Positions 16,686-26,001 of a DNA stretch of 64,000 nucleotides are shown here, in pieces. Each line of letters starts with the position of its first letter. The stretch's first letter is position 1. A program made the position numbers and the translations under genes. The stretch is from Clostridium sp. CAG:768 (GTDB taxonomy: Bacteria; Cyanobacteriota; Vampirovibrionia; Gastranaerophilales; Gastranaerophilaceae). The DNA lies in contig FR899626.1 of assembly GCA_000437435.1 (NCBI GenBank), positions 125,001 to 189,000 of the forward strand. The letters run 5' to 3'. Under the pieces are notes generated by a model that was not told where the DNA came from, searched no databases, and saw only the letters and a program-made list of their open reading frames with translations.

Positions 16686-18212
16686 ATGACACAGAGAGTA
16701 TTATTATGTATTATGGATGGTTGGGGAATTAGCAAAAACCACCCAGAATTTGACGCAACAAAATTATCACATCCTGTTCATGTTGATAAATTAGAAAAAG
16801 AATATCCAACAATTTCTATTCATGCTGATGGAGAATATGTTGGATTGCCGGAAGGTCAAATGGGTAACAGTGAAGTCGGTCACTTGAATTTGGGTGCTGG
16901 AAGAATTGTTTACCAAGACTTATCTAGAATTAACAGAGCTATTAAAGACGGTTCATTCTTCAAGAATGAAAGATTCTTAAAAGCTATAAATCATGCAAAA
17001 GAAAATGATTCAGCATTACATGTTTTTGGACTTGTATCTACAGGTGGTGTGCATTCTTCATTAGACCATTTGTTAGCTTTGATTAAAATGGCTGCAGAAA
17101 ATGGCTTGAAAAAAGTATATGTACACGCATTTTTAGATGGTCGTGATACTCCTCCTCAAAGTGCTTGCAATTATATTCAACCTGTTGAAGATGAATTGAA
17201 AAAATACGGTCTTCCTCCTGTTGCAACAATTATTGGTCGTTATTATATTATGGACCGTGATAATCGTTGGGAAAGAGTTGAAAAAGGTTATAATGCTTTA
17301 TTATTCGGAGAAGGTGAAAAGGCTGAAACTGCTTGTGAAGGTGTAAAAGCATCTTATGCAAGAGGTGATAACGATGAATTCGTTCTTCCAACTGTGATAG
17401 GTGGAGAAGAATCAAGAATTCATGATAATGATGCTATTATTTTCTTCAATTACAGACCGGATAGAGCAAGAGAAATTTCTAAGGCGTTAAATTTCTCTGA
17501 TTTTGACGGATTTGAAAGAAAGAAAGTTCTAAAAAATCTTTGTTATATTACAATGACAAGTTACAATGAAGATTTTACTTTCCCTGTGGCTTTCCCTAAA
17601 GAACATCTTGTAAATATTTTAGGAGATGTATTAGAAGCTAATGGTGTAAAACAATTTAGAACTGCTGAAACTGAAAAATATGCTCACGTAACATTCTTCT
17701 TTAACGGTGGTATTGATGAGCCTCAACCTCATGAAACAAGAGTTCTAGTTCCATCTCCAAAAGTTGCAACTTATGATATGCAGCCTGAGATGAGTGCTCC
17801 TGAAGTTTGTGAAAATGTATTGAAAGCTATTGAAAATCCTGAATATGGATTTATTCTAGTTAACTTTGCAAATCCTGATATGGTAGGTCATACAGGTGTT
17901 GTTGAAGCGGCAACTAAGGCATGTCATGTTGTAGATGAATGCGTAGGTAAAATAGCTGATGCTTGTAAAGAAAATGGAATTGTTATGTTATTAACAGCTG
18001 ACCATGGTAATTCTGAAGTTATGGTAAATCCAGAAACTGGCAAACCTCAAACCGCTCATACGACAAACAAAGTTCCATTTGTGTTAATTAATGCTCCAAA
18101 AGATGTTCAATTGAAAGAAGATGGTGCGTTATGTAATATAGCTCCGACTGTTCTTCAATTGATGGGTATTAAAAAACCTGCAGAAATGGATTGTGAGTCT
18201 TTAATAAAATAG
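16686..18212 (+). CDS. gpmI: 2,3-bisphosphoglycerate-independent phosphoglycerate mutase
   Basis: Interconverts 3- and 2-phosphoglycerate in glycolysis with two metal ions and a phosphoserine intermediate. The 508 residues show MDGWGIS, the serine motif QMGNSEVGHLNLGAGR, HAFLDGRDTPP, GRYYIMDRDNRWERV, FFNYRPDRAREI, NPDMVGHTG and the metal motif TADHGNSE. An AGAAGGG ribosome site is upstream; a TATAAT one base before the ATG is too close to be its promoter. An 11-bp inverted repeat follows the stop. Confidence 0.96.
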   Translation: MTQRVLLCIMDGWGISKNHPEFDATKLSHPVHVDKLEKEYPTISIHADGEYVGLPEGQMGNSEVGHLNLGAGRIVYQDLSRINRAIKDGSFFKNERFLKAINHAKENDSALHVFGLVSTGGVHSSLDHLLALIKMAAENGLKKVYVHAFLDGRDTPPQSACNYIQPVEDELKKYGLPPVATIIGRYYIMDRDNRWERVEKGYNALLFGEGEKAETACEGVKASYARGDNDEFVLPTVIGGEESRIHDNDAIIFFNYRPDRAREISKALNFSDFDGFERKKVLKNLCYITMTSYNEDFTFPVAFPKEHLVNILGDVLEANGVKQFRTAETEKYAHVTFFFNGGIDEPQPHETRVLVPSPKVATYDMQPEMSAPEVCENVLKAIENPEYGFILVNFANPDMVGHTGVVEAATKACHVVDECVGKIADACKENGIVMLLTADHGNSEVMVNPETGKPQTAHTTNKVPFVLINAPKDVQLKEDGALCNIAPTVLQLMGIKKPAEMDCESLIK

Positions 18213-18224
18213 ATGATTAGATAA

Positions 18225-18255
18225 ACAAGATGCCGTATTTAATGCGGCATCTTGT
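18225..18255 (+). repeat. 11-bp perfect inverted repeat after gpmI
   Basis: ACAAGATGCCG, nine-base loop, CGGCATCTTGT. It lies 12 bases after the gpmI stop and before the SNF2 gene. There is no T-run after the stem on the plus strand, so it may be a processing or stability hairpin rather than an intrinsic terminator. Confidence 0.6.
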
Positions 18256-18289
18256 ATTAATAAAAATAAGTTAGAAGATTAGGATGATT

Positions 18290-21262
18290 ATGGCTGATAA
18301 TAAAGTTTTAGATATTGATTTTTCATTTAAAAAGAATAACGTAGATGAATTGTTTTTTAATTTGTCAGAAAACCCAGATGGTTTTAAAAATAAGGATTTT
18401 CGTTATACTTTGAGTTTGATTTATCAGACTGTAGAAGATGAATTTGCTGGAGTTTTTCTAAGCCCTAATCCTCCAACACGAAATACAAATTTTTATTTAG
18501 TTAATAATAATGATAAGTTATCATTTTTTGTTACCCCAACAAATAATTTTCAATATTATTTAAAATCTAAAGGTTCATTATTTCGTTTTAAATCAGAAGT
18601 AATGGATGATAAAGTCGGATATGCTATGAGTTTAGATCTTGTAATGGACTACTTTGGAGGTTTTGGTAATGTTGTTGATTTAGAATCTCTTACTCCAACT
18701 TTTATTTATTTGAATAAGCTCACCTATTTTGTGATGAAGCTTATTGAAAAATTATATTTCATTCCGACTGTTAAAACTAAAGGTTCAATGTTTAGAATTG
18801 TTTATGAACCAATTATTAATTCTCAACAGTTAGCAAGAATCATTAATCAGTTTGAAGAAAATATTCCTGAAGATTTATTTATAAAGGGTGAAAAACCTAA
18901 AAACTTTATTAATGATTTTATTTACAATTATTTGAACTATGTAATTTATAAATTTCTAGGGATTAAAGCGTATAAGTTCAAGGATGTAAAATCTGGAACT
19001 TATATGATAAAAGATTTAGAACAACGTTCTGTTATGAAAGGTCATGATATTGCAGAAAGTTTTGCACAATGGTTTGATGAATTATATTTAGGTAAGTATG
19101 ATGTAATCCCATTCTTTAAAATAACAAAATTAGAAAACCAAGAGTTATTCCGTTTAAAAGTTCATATCAAAAACAGAAAAACTAATGAAGATGTTTTAAT
19201 TGATAAATTATATACTGATGAAGAAGTATTCGGAGCTAATTCATCAGATATTGCAAGAATTGTTGAAAAACAATTGAATTATGCTATTCGCTATATGCCA
19301 GAGTTAGAAGATTTGTTTGAAGATGAGGATAAATTAGCTCTTGATTTAGACTTAAACCAAGTATATAAAATAATTACTCAGACAGCTTATTATCTTCAAA
19401 AGGCTCAGATTGAAGTTATTTTGCCTGAAGAATTAACTAATATTGTTGTACCTCGTGCTTCAATTAATGCAAAAGTTAAAACTTCTCGTTCAAAAGAATT
19501 GGCTGATATTTTTAACAATAATTCGTCTTCAAAAATTTCTTTAGATGATATTTTGGATTTTTCTTATGAAATTGCAATTGGCAATGAAAAATTGTCTATT
19601 GAAGAATTTAATAAGCTTATTGAAGGTCAAAATGGCTTAATTAAATATAAAAATAAGTATGTGCTAATCGATCAAGATGATACTAAAAAGTTATTTGAGC
19701 AAATTGCTAAAGCAAACTTTAAGTCTATGTCTAGAATGGAGTTAATTCATGCATCAATGTCCGGTCAGTTACAGCAGTATGATTTTGATTATGATGAAGC
19801 ATTTGCAAAAGTTATTCAAGATTTCAATAAGCCTGTTGACGTTACACCGCCAAAAGAATTAAAAGGAGAATTAAGACCTTATCAAATGACCGGTTTAAAA
19901 TGGCTTTGGACAAATATCTCTAAAGGTTTTGGCGCTTGTATGGCAGATGATATGGGGTTAGGTAAAACTATTCAAGTTATTAGCTTAATTTTGAAGATGA
20001 AAGAAGAAAATAAGCTCGATAAGCCTGTACTTGTCGTTTGTCCGACAACTTTGATGGGTAACTGGATGAAAGAATTACAAATGTTTGCTCCATCATTAGA
20101 TGCTGTAATTTACCACGGTGCAGAAAGACAATTGGATTTAAAACACGATGTAATTTTAACAACTTACGCAATTATGAGAATTGATATTGAAGAGTTGAAG
20201 AAAAATTCATGGGGTATGATTATTGTTGATGAAGCTCAAAATATCAAAAACCCTGATACAGCTCAAACTCTTGCAGTTAAAATGTTGAAATCAGATGTTA
20301 AAATTGCAATGACTGGTACGCCTGTAGAAAACAGATTAACAGAGTTATGGTCAATATTTGATTTTATTAACCAAGGATATTTAGGCACATTGAAAGAATT
20401 TCAAAAAAGTTATGCAATTCCAATTGAAAGATTTAAGGAAAATTCTCGTGCAGCTAAATTAAAAATGTCTGTATCTCCGTTTGTTCTAAGACGTTTGAAA
20501 ACTGATAAACATGTAATTACAGATTTACCTGAAAAAATGGTTATTAATGATTACTGTTACTTATCAAAACCTCAAGCTGTTCTTTATGAAAAGACATTAA
20601 ATGAAATGATGGAAAAAATTTCAGGCTTTACTGGAATTAACAGACGCGGTAATATATTCAAGTTGATTACTGCATTGAAACAAATTTGTAACCACCCATA
20701 TCAATTCTTAAAAGGTGGAGAAATGAGTAAAGAGTTATCTGGAAAAATGGACAAATGTATTTCAACTGTCCAAAGTATTCTTGATAATAATGAAAAAACT
20801 CTTATCTTTACTCAGTATAAAGAAATGGGTGATATCTTGTGTAAAGTTATTGCTGATGAATGTAATACTGAATCTTTATTTTTCCATGGTTCTTTGACTG
20901 TTCCACAACGTGAAGATTTGATTCATAGGTTCCAAAATGATGATGATGCAAAAATTATGGTATTGTCATTAAAAGCAGGTGGTACAGGTCTTAACCTTAC
21001 AAGTGCGACTAATGTAATCCATTATGATTTATGGTGGAATCCTGCAGTAGAAGATCAAGCAACAGATAGAACTTATCGTATCGGTCAGGATAAAAATGTA
21101 ATGGTTCACAGAATGATTACATTAGGCACTTTTGAAGAAAAGATTGATGAAATGCTTAAGTCTAAAAAAGAACTTGCAGATTTGGCTGTATACGAAGGAG
21201 AAAAGATTATTACAGAACTTTCTGACGAAGAAATTTATGAAATCTTTACTCTATCAGCTTAA
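18290..21262 (+). CDS. SNF2-family helicase/ATPase
   Basis: A 990-residue SNF2 ATPase. The C-terminal half holds the motor: LRPYQMTGLKWLW, Walker A DDMGLGKTIQVI near 552-560, PTTLMGNWMKEL, DEAQNIKNP near 645, MTGTPVENRL, LILRR-type PFVLRRLKTDK, then lobe 2 with FTQYKEMGDIL, FHGSLT, LSLKAGGTGLNLT, DLWWNPAVEDQATDR and RIGQ. The N-terminal ~500 residues are not recognised; they lack an obvious SWIM zinc motif. Likely a DNA translocase that remodels protein-DNA or RNA polymerase complexes, as in RapA-like proteins; the exact role is unknown. ATG 18290 is preferred over 18284 because the AGGA site abuts the first ATG. Confidence 0.92.
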   Translation: MADNKVLDIDFSFKKNNVDELFFNLSENPDGFKNKDFRYTLSLIYQTVEDEFAGVFLSPNPPTRNTNFYLVNNNDKLSFFVTPTNNFQYYLKSKGSLFRFKSEVMDDKVGYAMSLDLVMDYFGGFGNVVDLESLTPTFIYLNKLTYFVMKLIEKLYFIPTVKTKGSMFRIVYEPIINSQQLARIINQFEENIPEDLFIKGEKPKNFINDFIYNYLNYVIYKFLGIKAYKFKDVKSGTYMIKDLEQRSVMKGHDIAESFAQWFDELYLGKYDVIPFFKITKLENQELFRLKVHIKNRKTNEDVLIDKLYTDEEVFGANSSDIARIVEKQLNYAIRYMPELEDLFEDEDKLALDLDLNQVYKIITQTAYYLQKAQIEVILPEELTNIVVPRASINAKVKTSRSKELADIFNNNSSSKISLDDILDFSYEIAIGNEKLSIEEFNKLIEGQNGLIKYKNKYVLIDQDDTKKLFEQIAKANFKSMSRMELIHASMSGQLQQYDFDYDEAFAKVIQDFNKPVDVTPPKELKGELRPYQMTGLKWLWTNISKGFGACMADDMGLGKTIQVISLILKMKEENKLDKPVLVVCPTTLMGNWMKELQMFAPSLDAVIYHGAERQLDLKHDVILTTYAIMRIDIEELKKNSWGMIIVDEAQNIKNPDTAQTLAVKMLKSDVKIAMTGTPVENRLTELWSIFDFINQGYLGTLKEFQKSYAIPIERFKENSRAAKLKMSVSPFVLRRLKTDKHVITDLPEKMVINDYCYLSKPQAVLYEKTLNEMMEKISGFTGINRRGNIFKLITALKQICNHPYQFLKGGEMSKELSGKMDKCISTVQSILDNNEKTLIFTQYKEMGDILCKVIADECNTESLFFHGSLTVPQREDLIHRFQNDDDAKIMVLSLKAGGTGLNLTSATNVIHYDLWWNPAVEDQATDRTYRIGQDKNVMVHRMITLGTFEEKIDEMLKSKKELADLAVYEGEKIITELSDEEIYEIFTLSA

Positions 21263-21273
21263 TTTTAATAATT

Positions 21274-22025
21274 TTAAGGTAAGCACTTCCAATATTCTCT
21301 GTTGCTATTATCTGGACATTTATTAGATAATGCATATGCTGCACAACCAAATCCGTTATACTTATTATCTTTTTTATCTAAATTACAATCATTTGTGTTA
21401 ATAGCTATAGGTTTCCCATTTTCATCTACTGCTGCATATGAGTAAGATGGGGGAGGCGGAATTAATTTATCATCTTTATTGATGTCGAACGAGAATAAAT
21501 CATATCCTAATTTGTTAGGTTTATGGTTCCCATTTATATCAATATATATTCTATCTTTTCTATAATTGTTTCCAAAAAATATAAGCATTCCGTCATTTGT
21601 ATATATTCCATATTCTCTATAACAGTCTGGAGCTATATTTATTTGCTTAATACCTTGCAATGTTTTATATTCAGTTGTACTATATTTTTTTATTTGTGCA
21701 CCATTTAAGTATGTAGAATAAATTTTTAGAAACTCTAATCTGTTAGCATCACTGTATGGTTGATTTATAAAAGAATTATAGACATTTTCATAATCATTTT
21801 GTAATTTTATGTGAATATTCGCAAGTGTAGAATATCCTTTTTTAAATTGACTTTCAAGAACTTTTTTTTGATAATTAGCTGTTAATGTTGGAATTGTCAT
21901 AGCAGCAACAACTCCAATAATCCCAATTGTTATTAATACCTCTGCTAATGTAAATCCCCTAGACCCCTTGGGTAATGCTATCTTTTCGGGGGGGGGGCAA
22001 TCCTAAAAGCTCTATTCTTAACCAT
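21274..22025 (-). CDS. Prepilin-like gene out of frame at a C10 tract (phase-variable or broken)
   Basis: A perfect GGAGG site six bases before ATG 22025 starts MVKNRAFRIAPPP. The coding-strand C10 tract (21997-21988) then shifts the frame and TAG follows within four codons. With eleven C the ORF continues PPPEKIALPKGSRG-FTLAEVLITIGIIGVVA, placing the prepilin peptidase Gly and Glu5 correctly, and runs to 21274 (250 residues). Without the shift there is no usable start before the pilin helix; only an internal ATG at 21900, which would lose the signal. The globular part has IYIDINGNHKPNKLGYDLF and a Cys-containing tail. Either a switchable OFF state or a homopolymer sequencing error. Confidence 0.8.
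21988..21997 (+). repeat. Poly-G tract (G10; C10 in the coding strand), putative phase-variation site
   Basis: Ten G on the plus strand, flanked CTTTTC-G10-CAATCCTAAAAGCTC. Same length and near-identical immediate flanks as the tract at 14024, but the gene here runs the opposite way, so it encodes prolines instead of glycines. Confidence 0.85.
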
Positions 22026-22093
22026 CTTTGCCTCCTGTTAATTATTATTTATTATTTATTATTTTTTAGAATTTGTCAATACTATTTGAAGGC

Positions 22094-22128
22094 TTGAAAT
22101 TATTTTTATTTAGTTTATAATATACATA
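22094..22128 (+). promoter_or_regulatory. Sigma-70-type promoter of rpsU
   Basis: TTGAAA (22094-22099), 16-base spacer, TATAAT (22116-22121). This predicts a start near 22128 and a 39-base leader containing the AGGTGGTGA ribosome site at 22149-22157. Confidence 0.65.
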
Positions 22129-22166
22129 TATTGTACAAAAAGACCATAAAGGTGGTGAAAATATAA

Positions 22167-22340
22167 ATGGCAGAAGTTAAAGTTGGCGAAAACGAATCAA
22201 TTGAAAGCGCATTAAGACGTTTCAAGAAAAAGATTCAAAAAGCTGGTATCCTTTCAGAAGTTAAAAAACGTGAAAGATATGAAAAACCAAGCGTAAAAAG
22301 AAAACGCAAATCTGAAGCAGCTAGAAAAAGAAAAGTTTAA
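22167..22340 (+). CDS. rpsU: Small ribosomal subunit protein bS21
   Basis: 57-residue basic protein, MAEVKVGENESIESALRRFK..., with the conserved ESIESALRRFKKKIQKAG helix, the RERYEKPS motif and a Lys/Arg-rich tail (VKRKRKSEAARKRKV). bS21 helps the 30S subunit engage mRNA leaders by contacting the anti-Shine-Dalgarno region. It stands alone with its own promoter, strong ribosome site and a terminator right after the stop. Confidence 0.95.
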   Translation: MAEVKVGENESIESALRRFKKKIQKAGILSEVKKRERYEKPSVKRKRKSEAARKRKV

Positions 22341-22353
22341 TCAGATATAAAAT

Positions 22354-22385
22354 AAAAAGAGGTTAGTAATAACCTCTTTTTTTAT
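22354..22385. terminator. Bidirectional intrinsic terminator (rpsU / DUF2229 gene)
   Basis: AGAGGTTA-gtaa-TAACCTCT stem extended by A:T pairs, with T7 after it on the plus strand and an A-run before it that reads as T on the minus strand. It lies between convergent genes and should serve both. Confidence 0.88.
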
Positions 22386-22412
22386 TTTATATTTTTAATA
22401 TCTGGAATATTT

Positions 22413-23489
22413 TTATTGTTTAGTTTCAATATAATTTGTATTTGGAATGTATGAATTTTCTCCATTTATTTCTATTTTATTTAGAATTTTTGCACGCTTT
22501 TTACGGAATAGCATGTCTACAAATGCTTCCAGACGTGTAATAAAACCAGCTTCACCAGTTTGCTCATCAATAGTCAAGTTTAAAAGCGGTTTATTAAAAC
22601 GTTTAGCTTGTCTTGTGATTCTTTCAATCATCAACGAATCAGGCCCGCAGCCAAATGCTGTAAGAGTAATTAAGCCGTCAATTTTAATATCTTTTAGATA
22701 ATGGCCGGCAGCACCTGTCATTTCTCTTTCGTTAGCCCAGTACATTTCTTGTCCTAGAGCTTTAATTCCATCATCCATTTGTTCATTTGACAGTTGTAAA
22801 GATGAATATACTTTTACATCCATTTTTTCCAATTTATCAAATATCTTCATAGATGTACGTTCATCGAAAATATTATATCCATGAGAAATCAAGGCAATTG
22901 AAATTGGAAATTCTTTTGTCTGATTTTCAATAAATACTTTCCCTTGTAGAGCATAATTCATTGCTTTTTTATAGCTCATACCTGATTTTGACATAATATG
23001 GAAGTTATTATAAGTTCTCCAGCCAGCTTTTGAAGCTTTTTTAATTCTTTCCATGTCTGTAATGCCAAATGGTGCAACCATTTCTGCTAAAAATTCATAA
23101 AGACCTTGATTTTTTTCAGACTTATCAAGAGTTGCTTCAATCATTGTAAAATCTTTTTTTACAACATTTCTAACTAAATCAGGTAATCCTCTGATTTTCG
23201 AACAGTTGTAAATTTTAGGAGCGATTGATTGAATTGATGGTACAAAAATTTTATCAATACCTTTGTCAATCAAGTTTAGAACATGTCCTATATAAACTTT
23301 TATAGGTAAACAAGTTTCGGTTACAACAAGAGCTGATCCGCTTGTCATAGTTTGTTTTGTCGTTACATCTGATAACACAATTTTTATCCCAAGATCTGTA
23401 AAAAATCCGTAATAGAATGGATAATTGTGGTAAAAAGACATTCCGCGAGGTATACCTATTGTCATTTCATTGTTTTGATTTTTTTCCAC
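22413..23489 (-). CDS. DUF2229 / acyl-CoA dehydratase activase-related protein
   Basis: 358 residues starting with GTG, with AAAGGGG eight bases upstream. TIGIPRGMSFYHNYPFYYGFFTDLGIKIVLSD and ETCLPIKVYIGHVLNL match DUF2229, a domain related to the 2-hydroxyacyl-CoA dehydratase component and found next to or fused with its ATP-dependent activator. Conserved Cys in TETCLP, NCSKIRG and AFGCGPDS could bind an Fe-S cluster. In large multidomain forms this domain is fused with BadF-type ATPase domains; here it stands alone and no activator is adjacent. The substrate is unknown. Confidence 0.8.
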   Translation of the reverse strand: MEKNQNNEMTIGIPRGMSFYHNYPFYYGFFTDLGIKIVLSDVTTKQTMTSGSALVVTETCLPIKVYIGHVLNLIDKGIDKIFVPSIQSIAPKIYNCSKIRGLPDLVRNVVKKDFTMIEATLDKSEKNQGLYEFLAEMVAPFGITDMERIKKASKAGWRTYNNFHIMSKSGMSYKKAMNYALQGKVFIENQTKEFPISIALISHGYNIFDERTSMKIFDKLEKMDVKVYSSLQLSNEQMDDGIKALGQEMYWANEREMTGAAGHYLKDIKIDGLITLTAFGCGPDSLMIERITRQAKRFNKPLLNLTIDEQTGEAGFITRLEAFVDMLFRKKRAKILNKIEINGENSYIPNTNYIETKQ

Positions 23490-23587
23490 GATAAATCCCC
23501 TTTGTTACTTTTATAATACTTCAAAATTAAAATTTTTGCTATCATTGTAAATTTATTTATAGTAATATTTATTTACAAGGAGTTAAT

Positions 23588-24337
23588 ATGCCACATTTTT
23601 TTATAAGTTCAACAGATTTGAAGGATAACAAATTAGTTATTTCAGATAAAGATAATTACAATCATATTGCAAAATCATTGCGAACTAAAAAAGGTGAAAA
23701 ATTACTTTTAATTGACGAAAATCAAGTTCAATATGAAACTGTTGTTGAAGAAATAACAAATAAGGAAATAACAGTAAATGTTGAAAATAGTTATAAGTCT
23801 AATAGAAGGCTTGGTTTTAGATTATATCTTGCGCAAAGTCCACTCAGGAGTGATGCTCAGTCATACATTATTGAAAAAGCAACCGAACTTGGTGCAGATG
23901 GCATTTATCCTGTTTGCACTGATAATTGTGCTGTTGGGGCAAGTGTTATCGAGAAAAAAATCCCTAAGTGGCAGCGGATTATGCTTGAGGCTTCTAAACA
24001 ATGTGAGAGGGCTTATATCCCCACATGTTACGAATTGACTAATTTAGAGAATATAGTAAAATTGAAAGATGAAGGTTATAGGGTAATAGCTTTTTGTGAA
24101 AGATTATCTGATATGTCTTTGCATCAATATTGTGAAAAGAATCCAATCTTAAAAGATGAAAAGGTTATTATTATAATTGGTCCGGAAGGTGGTTTTTCTC
24201 AAAAAGAATTTAGTTTGTTTAAAAATAATAATATTCCGATGCTTACGCTTGGAGATCTTATTTTAAAGGCTGATACGGCAGTTACAGTTGCGTTAGGAAA
24301 TGTAATTTATGAATTCGAAAATTATAGAAAAAATTAA
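23588..24337 (+). CDS. rsmE: 16S rRNA m3U1498 methyltransferase
   Basis: SPOUT-family methyltransferase that methylates U1498 of 16S rRNA with S-adenosylmethionine. The 249 residues include an N-terminal PUA-like domain (HFFISSTD, YNHIAKSLRTKKGEKLLLID), KATELGADGIYPV, the catalytic region MLEASKQCERAYIP, and the SAM-binding knot IIIIGPEGGFSQKEF and LGDLILKADTAVTVAL. An AAGGAG site is present upstream. It overlaps the next gene, cca, by 29 bases in another frame. Confidence 0.94.
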   Translation: MPHFFISSTDLKDNKLVISDKDNYNHIAKSLRTKKGEKLLLIDENQVQYETVVEEITNKEITVNVENSYKSNRRLGFRLYLAQSPLRSDAQSYIIEKATELGADGIYPVCTDNCAVGASVIEKKIPKWQRIMLEASKQCERAYIPTCYELTNLENIVKLKDEGYRVIAFCERLSDMSLHQYCEKNPILKDEKVIIIIGPEGGFSQKEFSLFKNNNIPMLTLGDLILKADTAVTVALGNVIYEFENYRKN

Positions 24338-25706
24338 ATCAGATGAAATTTTATCAAAAATTATTGATAAATTTGATAATGAAATTTATCTAGTAGGTGG
24401 TACTGTCAGAGATTTTTACATGGGACTTGAAAGTACTGACAGGGATATTATCGTTATGGATGAAGATGCAAGAGATTTCGCTTTGAAATTATCAGAGCTT
24501 TTTCAAGCAACTTTTGTCCCTTTAGATGAGGAAAACAAAATTTATCGTATAGTTTTGCCTGATAAAATTAATTATATTGATGTGACAAATCCGGTAGGAG
24601 ATTCTATTGAAAAGGATTTAATGCGCAGAGATTTAACAATTAATGCTATTGCTGTAAATATCAGAACTGGTGAATTAATTGATATTTCAGGCGGTGTTAC
24701 TGATATTATGAATAAATGCATTAACTATGTAAATGAATTGAATTTCGTTGATGATCCATTAAGGTTATTGCGTGTATATAGATTTCAAGCCTTATATGGC
24801 TTTCAATTAGCACCGGAAACTATAAATGCTGTGTGTAAATATTCTGATTTAATTCATAAACCAGCTGTTGAGCGTATTAATTATGAGTTACTAAAATTGT
24901 TTGGCGGAGATTATGCTCATATCGCACTTGAGAATATGAATAAAACTTGGATTTTAGAGGAAATTTTTCCTTTTGTAAAAGAGTTAAAACAAGTTCCGCC
25001 AAATTCTCATCATCATTTAGACTTGTTTCATCATTCTATAGAGACAGTAAAACAAGTACAAATTTTGTATAATGAAGCTCCAGATGAAGTTAAAGAGCAT
25101 TTAAGCAGAATTGATTTTGGTGGATTTTCTCGTCTTGCTCATTTAAAACTTGCTGCTTTTATGCATGATATAGGAAAATTTTCTACTTGGACTATTGAAG
25201 AAGGTAAACATAGATTTATTAAACACGATGATGTCGGATCTAAAATGTCTGTTAAAATTTTAAAAGATTTACATTTTTCTAATAAACAGATTGATTATAT
25301 TTCTTCAATGATTAAATATCATATTTATCCATCTCATGTTATGACATCTCCTCAGATTACTGAAAAAATTATGATGCGTTATGTGAGAAAGATGGATACA
25401 AATTCTATTGATGCTATAATTCTTGCTCAAGCTGACAGATTATCAGCTCGTGGTCCTGAAATTACAGATCAAATAGTTGAAAGAAATATAACATCTTTAA
25501 ATATGCTTTTGAGGTTTTATTTGGAAGCTAGAGAAACATTAAAACCTTTGCCTAAATTATTGAGTGGTAATGATGTTATGCAAATTTTAAATATAAAACC
25601 GTCAAAAAGGCTTGGCGAAATTATGGATGCTTTGCATGAAGCTCAAATTTCTGGAGATGTAATTACTAAAGAGCATGCTATTGAGTTTGTTAAAAATATG
25701 GTTTAG
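24309..25706 (+). CDS. cca: CCA tRNA nucleotidyltransferase / poly(A) polymerase with HD domain
   Basis: Class II nucleotidyltransferase: YLVGGTVRDFYMG, the DxD-type DRDIIV near 44-49, RRDLTINAIAVN, the GELIDISGG segment and the FVDDPLRLLRVYRFQ neck. A C-terminal HD phosphohydrolase domain follows (HHHLDLFHHSIET near 234, HDIGK near 286, IKYHIYPSHV). It probably adds or repairs tRNA CCA ends; cyanobacteria and relatives may split A-adding and CC-adding enzymes, so the exact specificity is uncertain. The start lies inside the rsmE 3' end with no later ATG before the catalytic core. Confidence 0.9.
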   Translation: MNSKIIEKIKSDEILSKIIDKFDNEIYLVGGTVRDFYMGLESTDRDIIVMDEDARDFALKLSELFQATFVPLDEENKIYRIVLPDKINYIDVTNPVGDSIEKDLMRRDLTINAIAVNIRTGELIDISGGVTDIMNKCINYVNELNFVDDPLRLLRVYRFQALYGFQLAPETINAVCKYSDLIHKPAVERINYELLKLFGGDYAHIALENMNKTWILEEIFPFVKELKQVPPNSHHHLDLFHHSIETVKQVQILYNEAPDEVKEHLSRIDFGGFSRLAHLKLAAFMHDIGKFSTWTIEEGKHRFIKHDDVGSKMSVKILKDLHFSNKQIDYISSMIKYHIYPSHVMTSPQITEKIMMRYVRKMDTNSIDAIILAQADRLSARGPEITDQIVERNITSLNMLLRFYLEARETLKPLPKLLSGNDVMQILNIKPSKRLGEIMDALHEAQISGDVITKEHAIEFVKNMV

Positions 25707-26001
25707 TATATACTTTGGCAATACTTTTCTTATTGAATAAGCGTATTTGTTACAATTATTTACAAAAATTTTTGTTAAAAATTTTGCTTATTTTTAACAT
25801 TTTGATTAATTTTTTTAGAGTTTTTTGTATTTTTTTTCAAAAAATAATTTAAAATATTACTATTTTTAATAAAAAATCCAAAAATCTATCTTAATATCTC
25901 CTTAACATTCTCGGTAATATAGGCAATTTTTTTTTTGCCTGACTTTTAATATGAATGTGTCATTGTTATAATAGGTGTGAAGTTTAAAACCAGACTATAT
26001 T
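25707..26001. other. AT-rich intergenic region with hairpins and promoter
   Basis: 295 bases without a gene. Contents: a short CTTATTGAATAAG stem near 25729, long A and T runs, and AGGCAA/TTGCCT separated by a T-run (about 25920-25940). TG-T-TATAAT at 25964-25972 predicts a start near 25979 for the membrane protein gene at 26002. Confidence 0.6.
25964..25979 (+). promoter_or_regulatory. Extended -10 promoter for the tandem membrane-protein genes
   Basis: TG-T-TATAAT, the same nine bases as the dnaX promoter, but the predicted leader here is 23 bases. No Shine-Dalgarno sequence is evident before ATG 26002. Confidence 0.5.

Noticed and set aside
16680..16688. TATAAT as promoter of gpmI
   Set aside because: It ends one base before the ATG, so transcription would begin inside the gene; AGAAGGG indicates a leadered mRNA.
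18225..18255. Classic intrinsic terminator after gpmI
   Set aside because: The stem is perfect but no T-run follows, so it is listed as an inverted repeat only.
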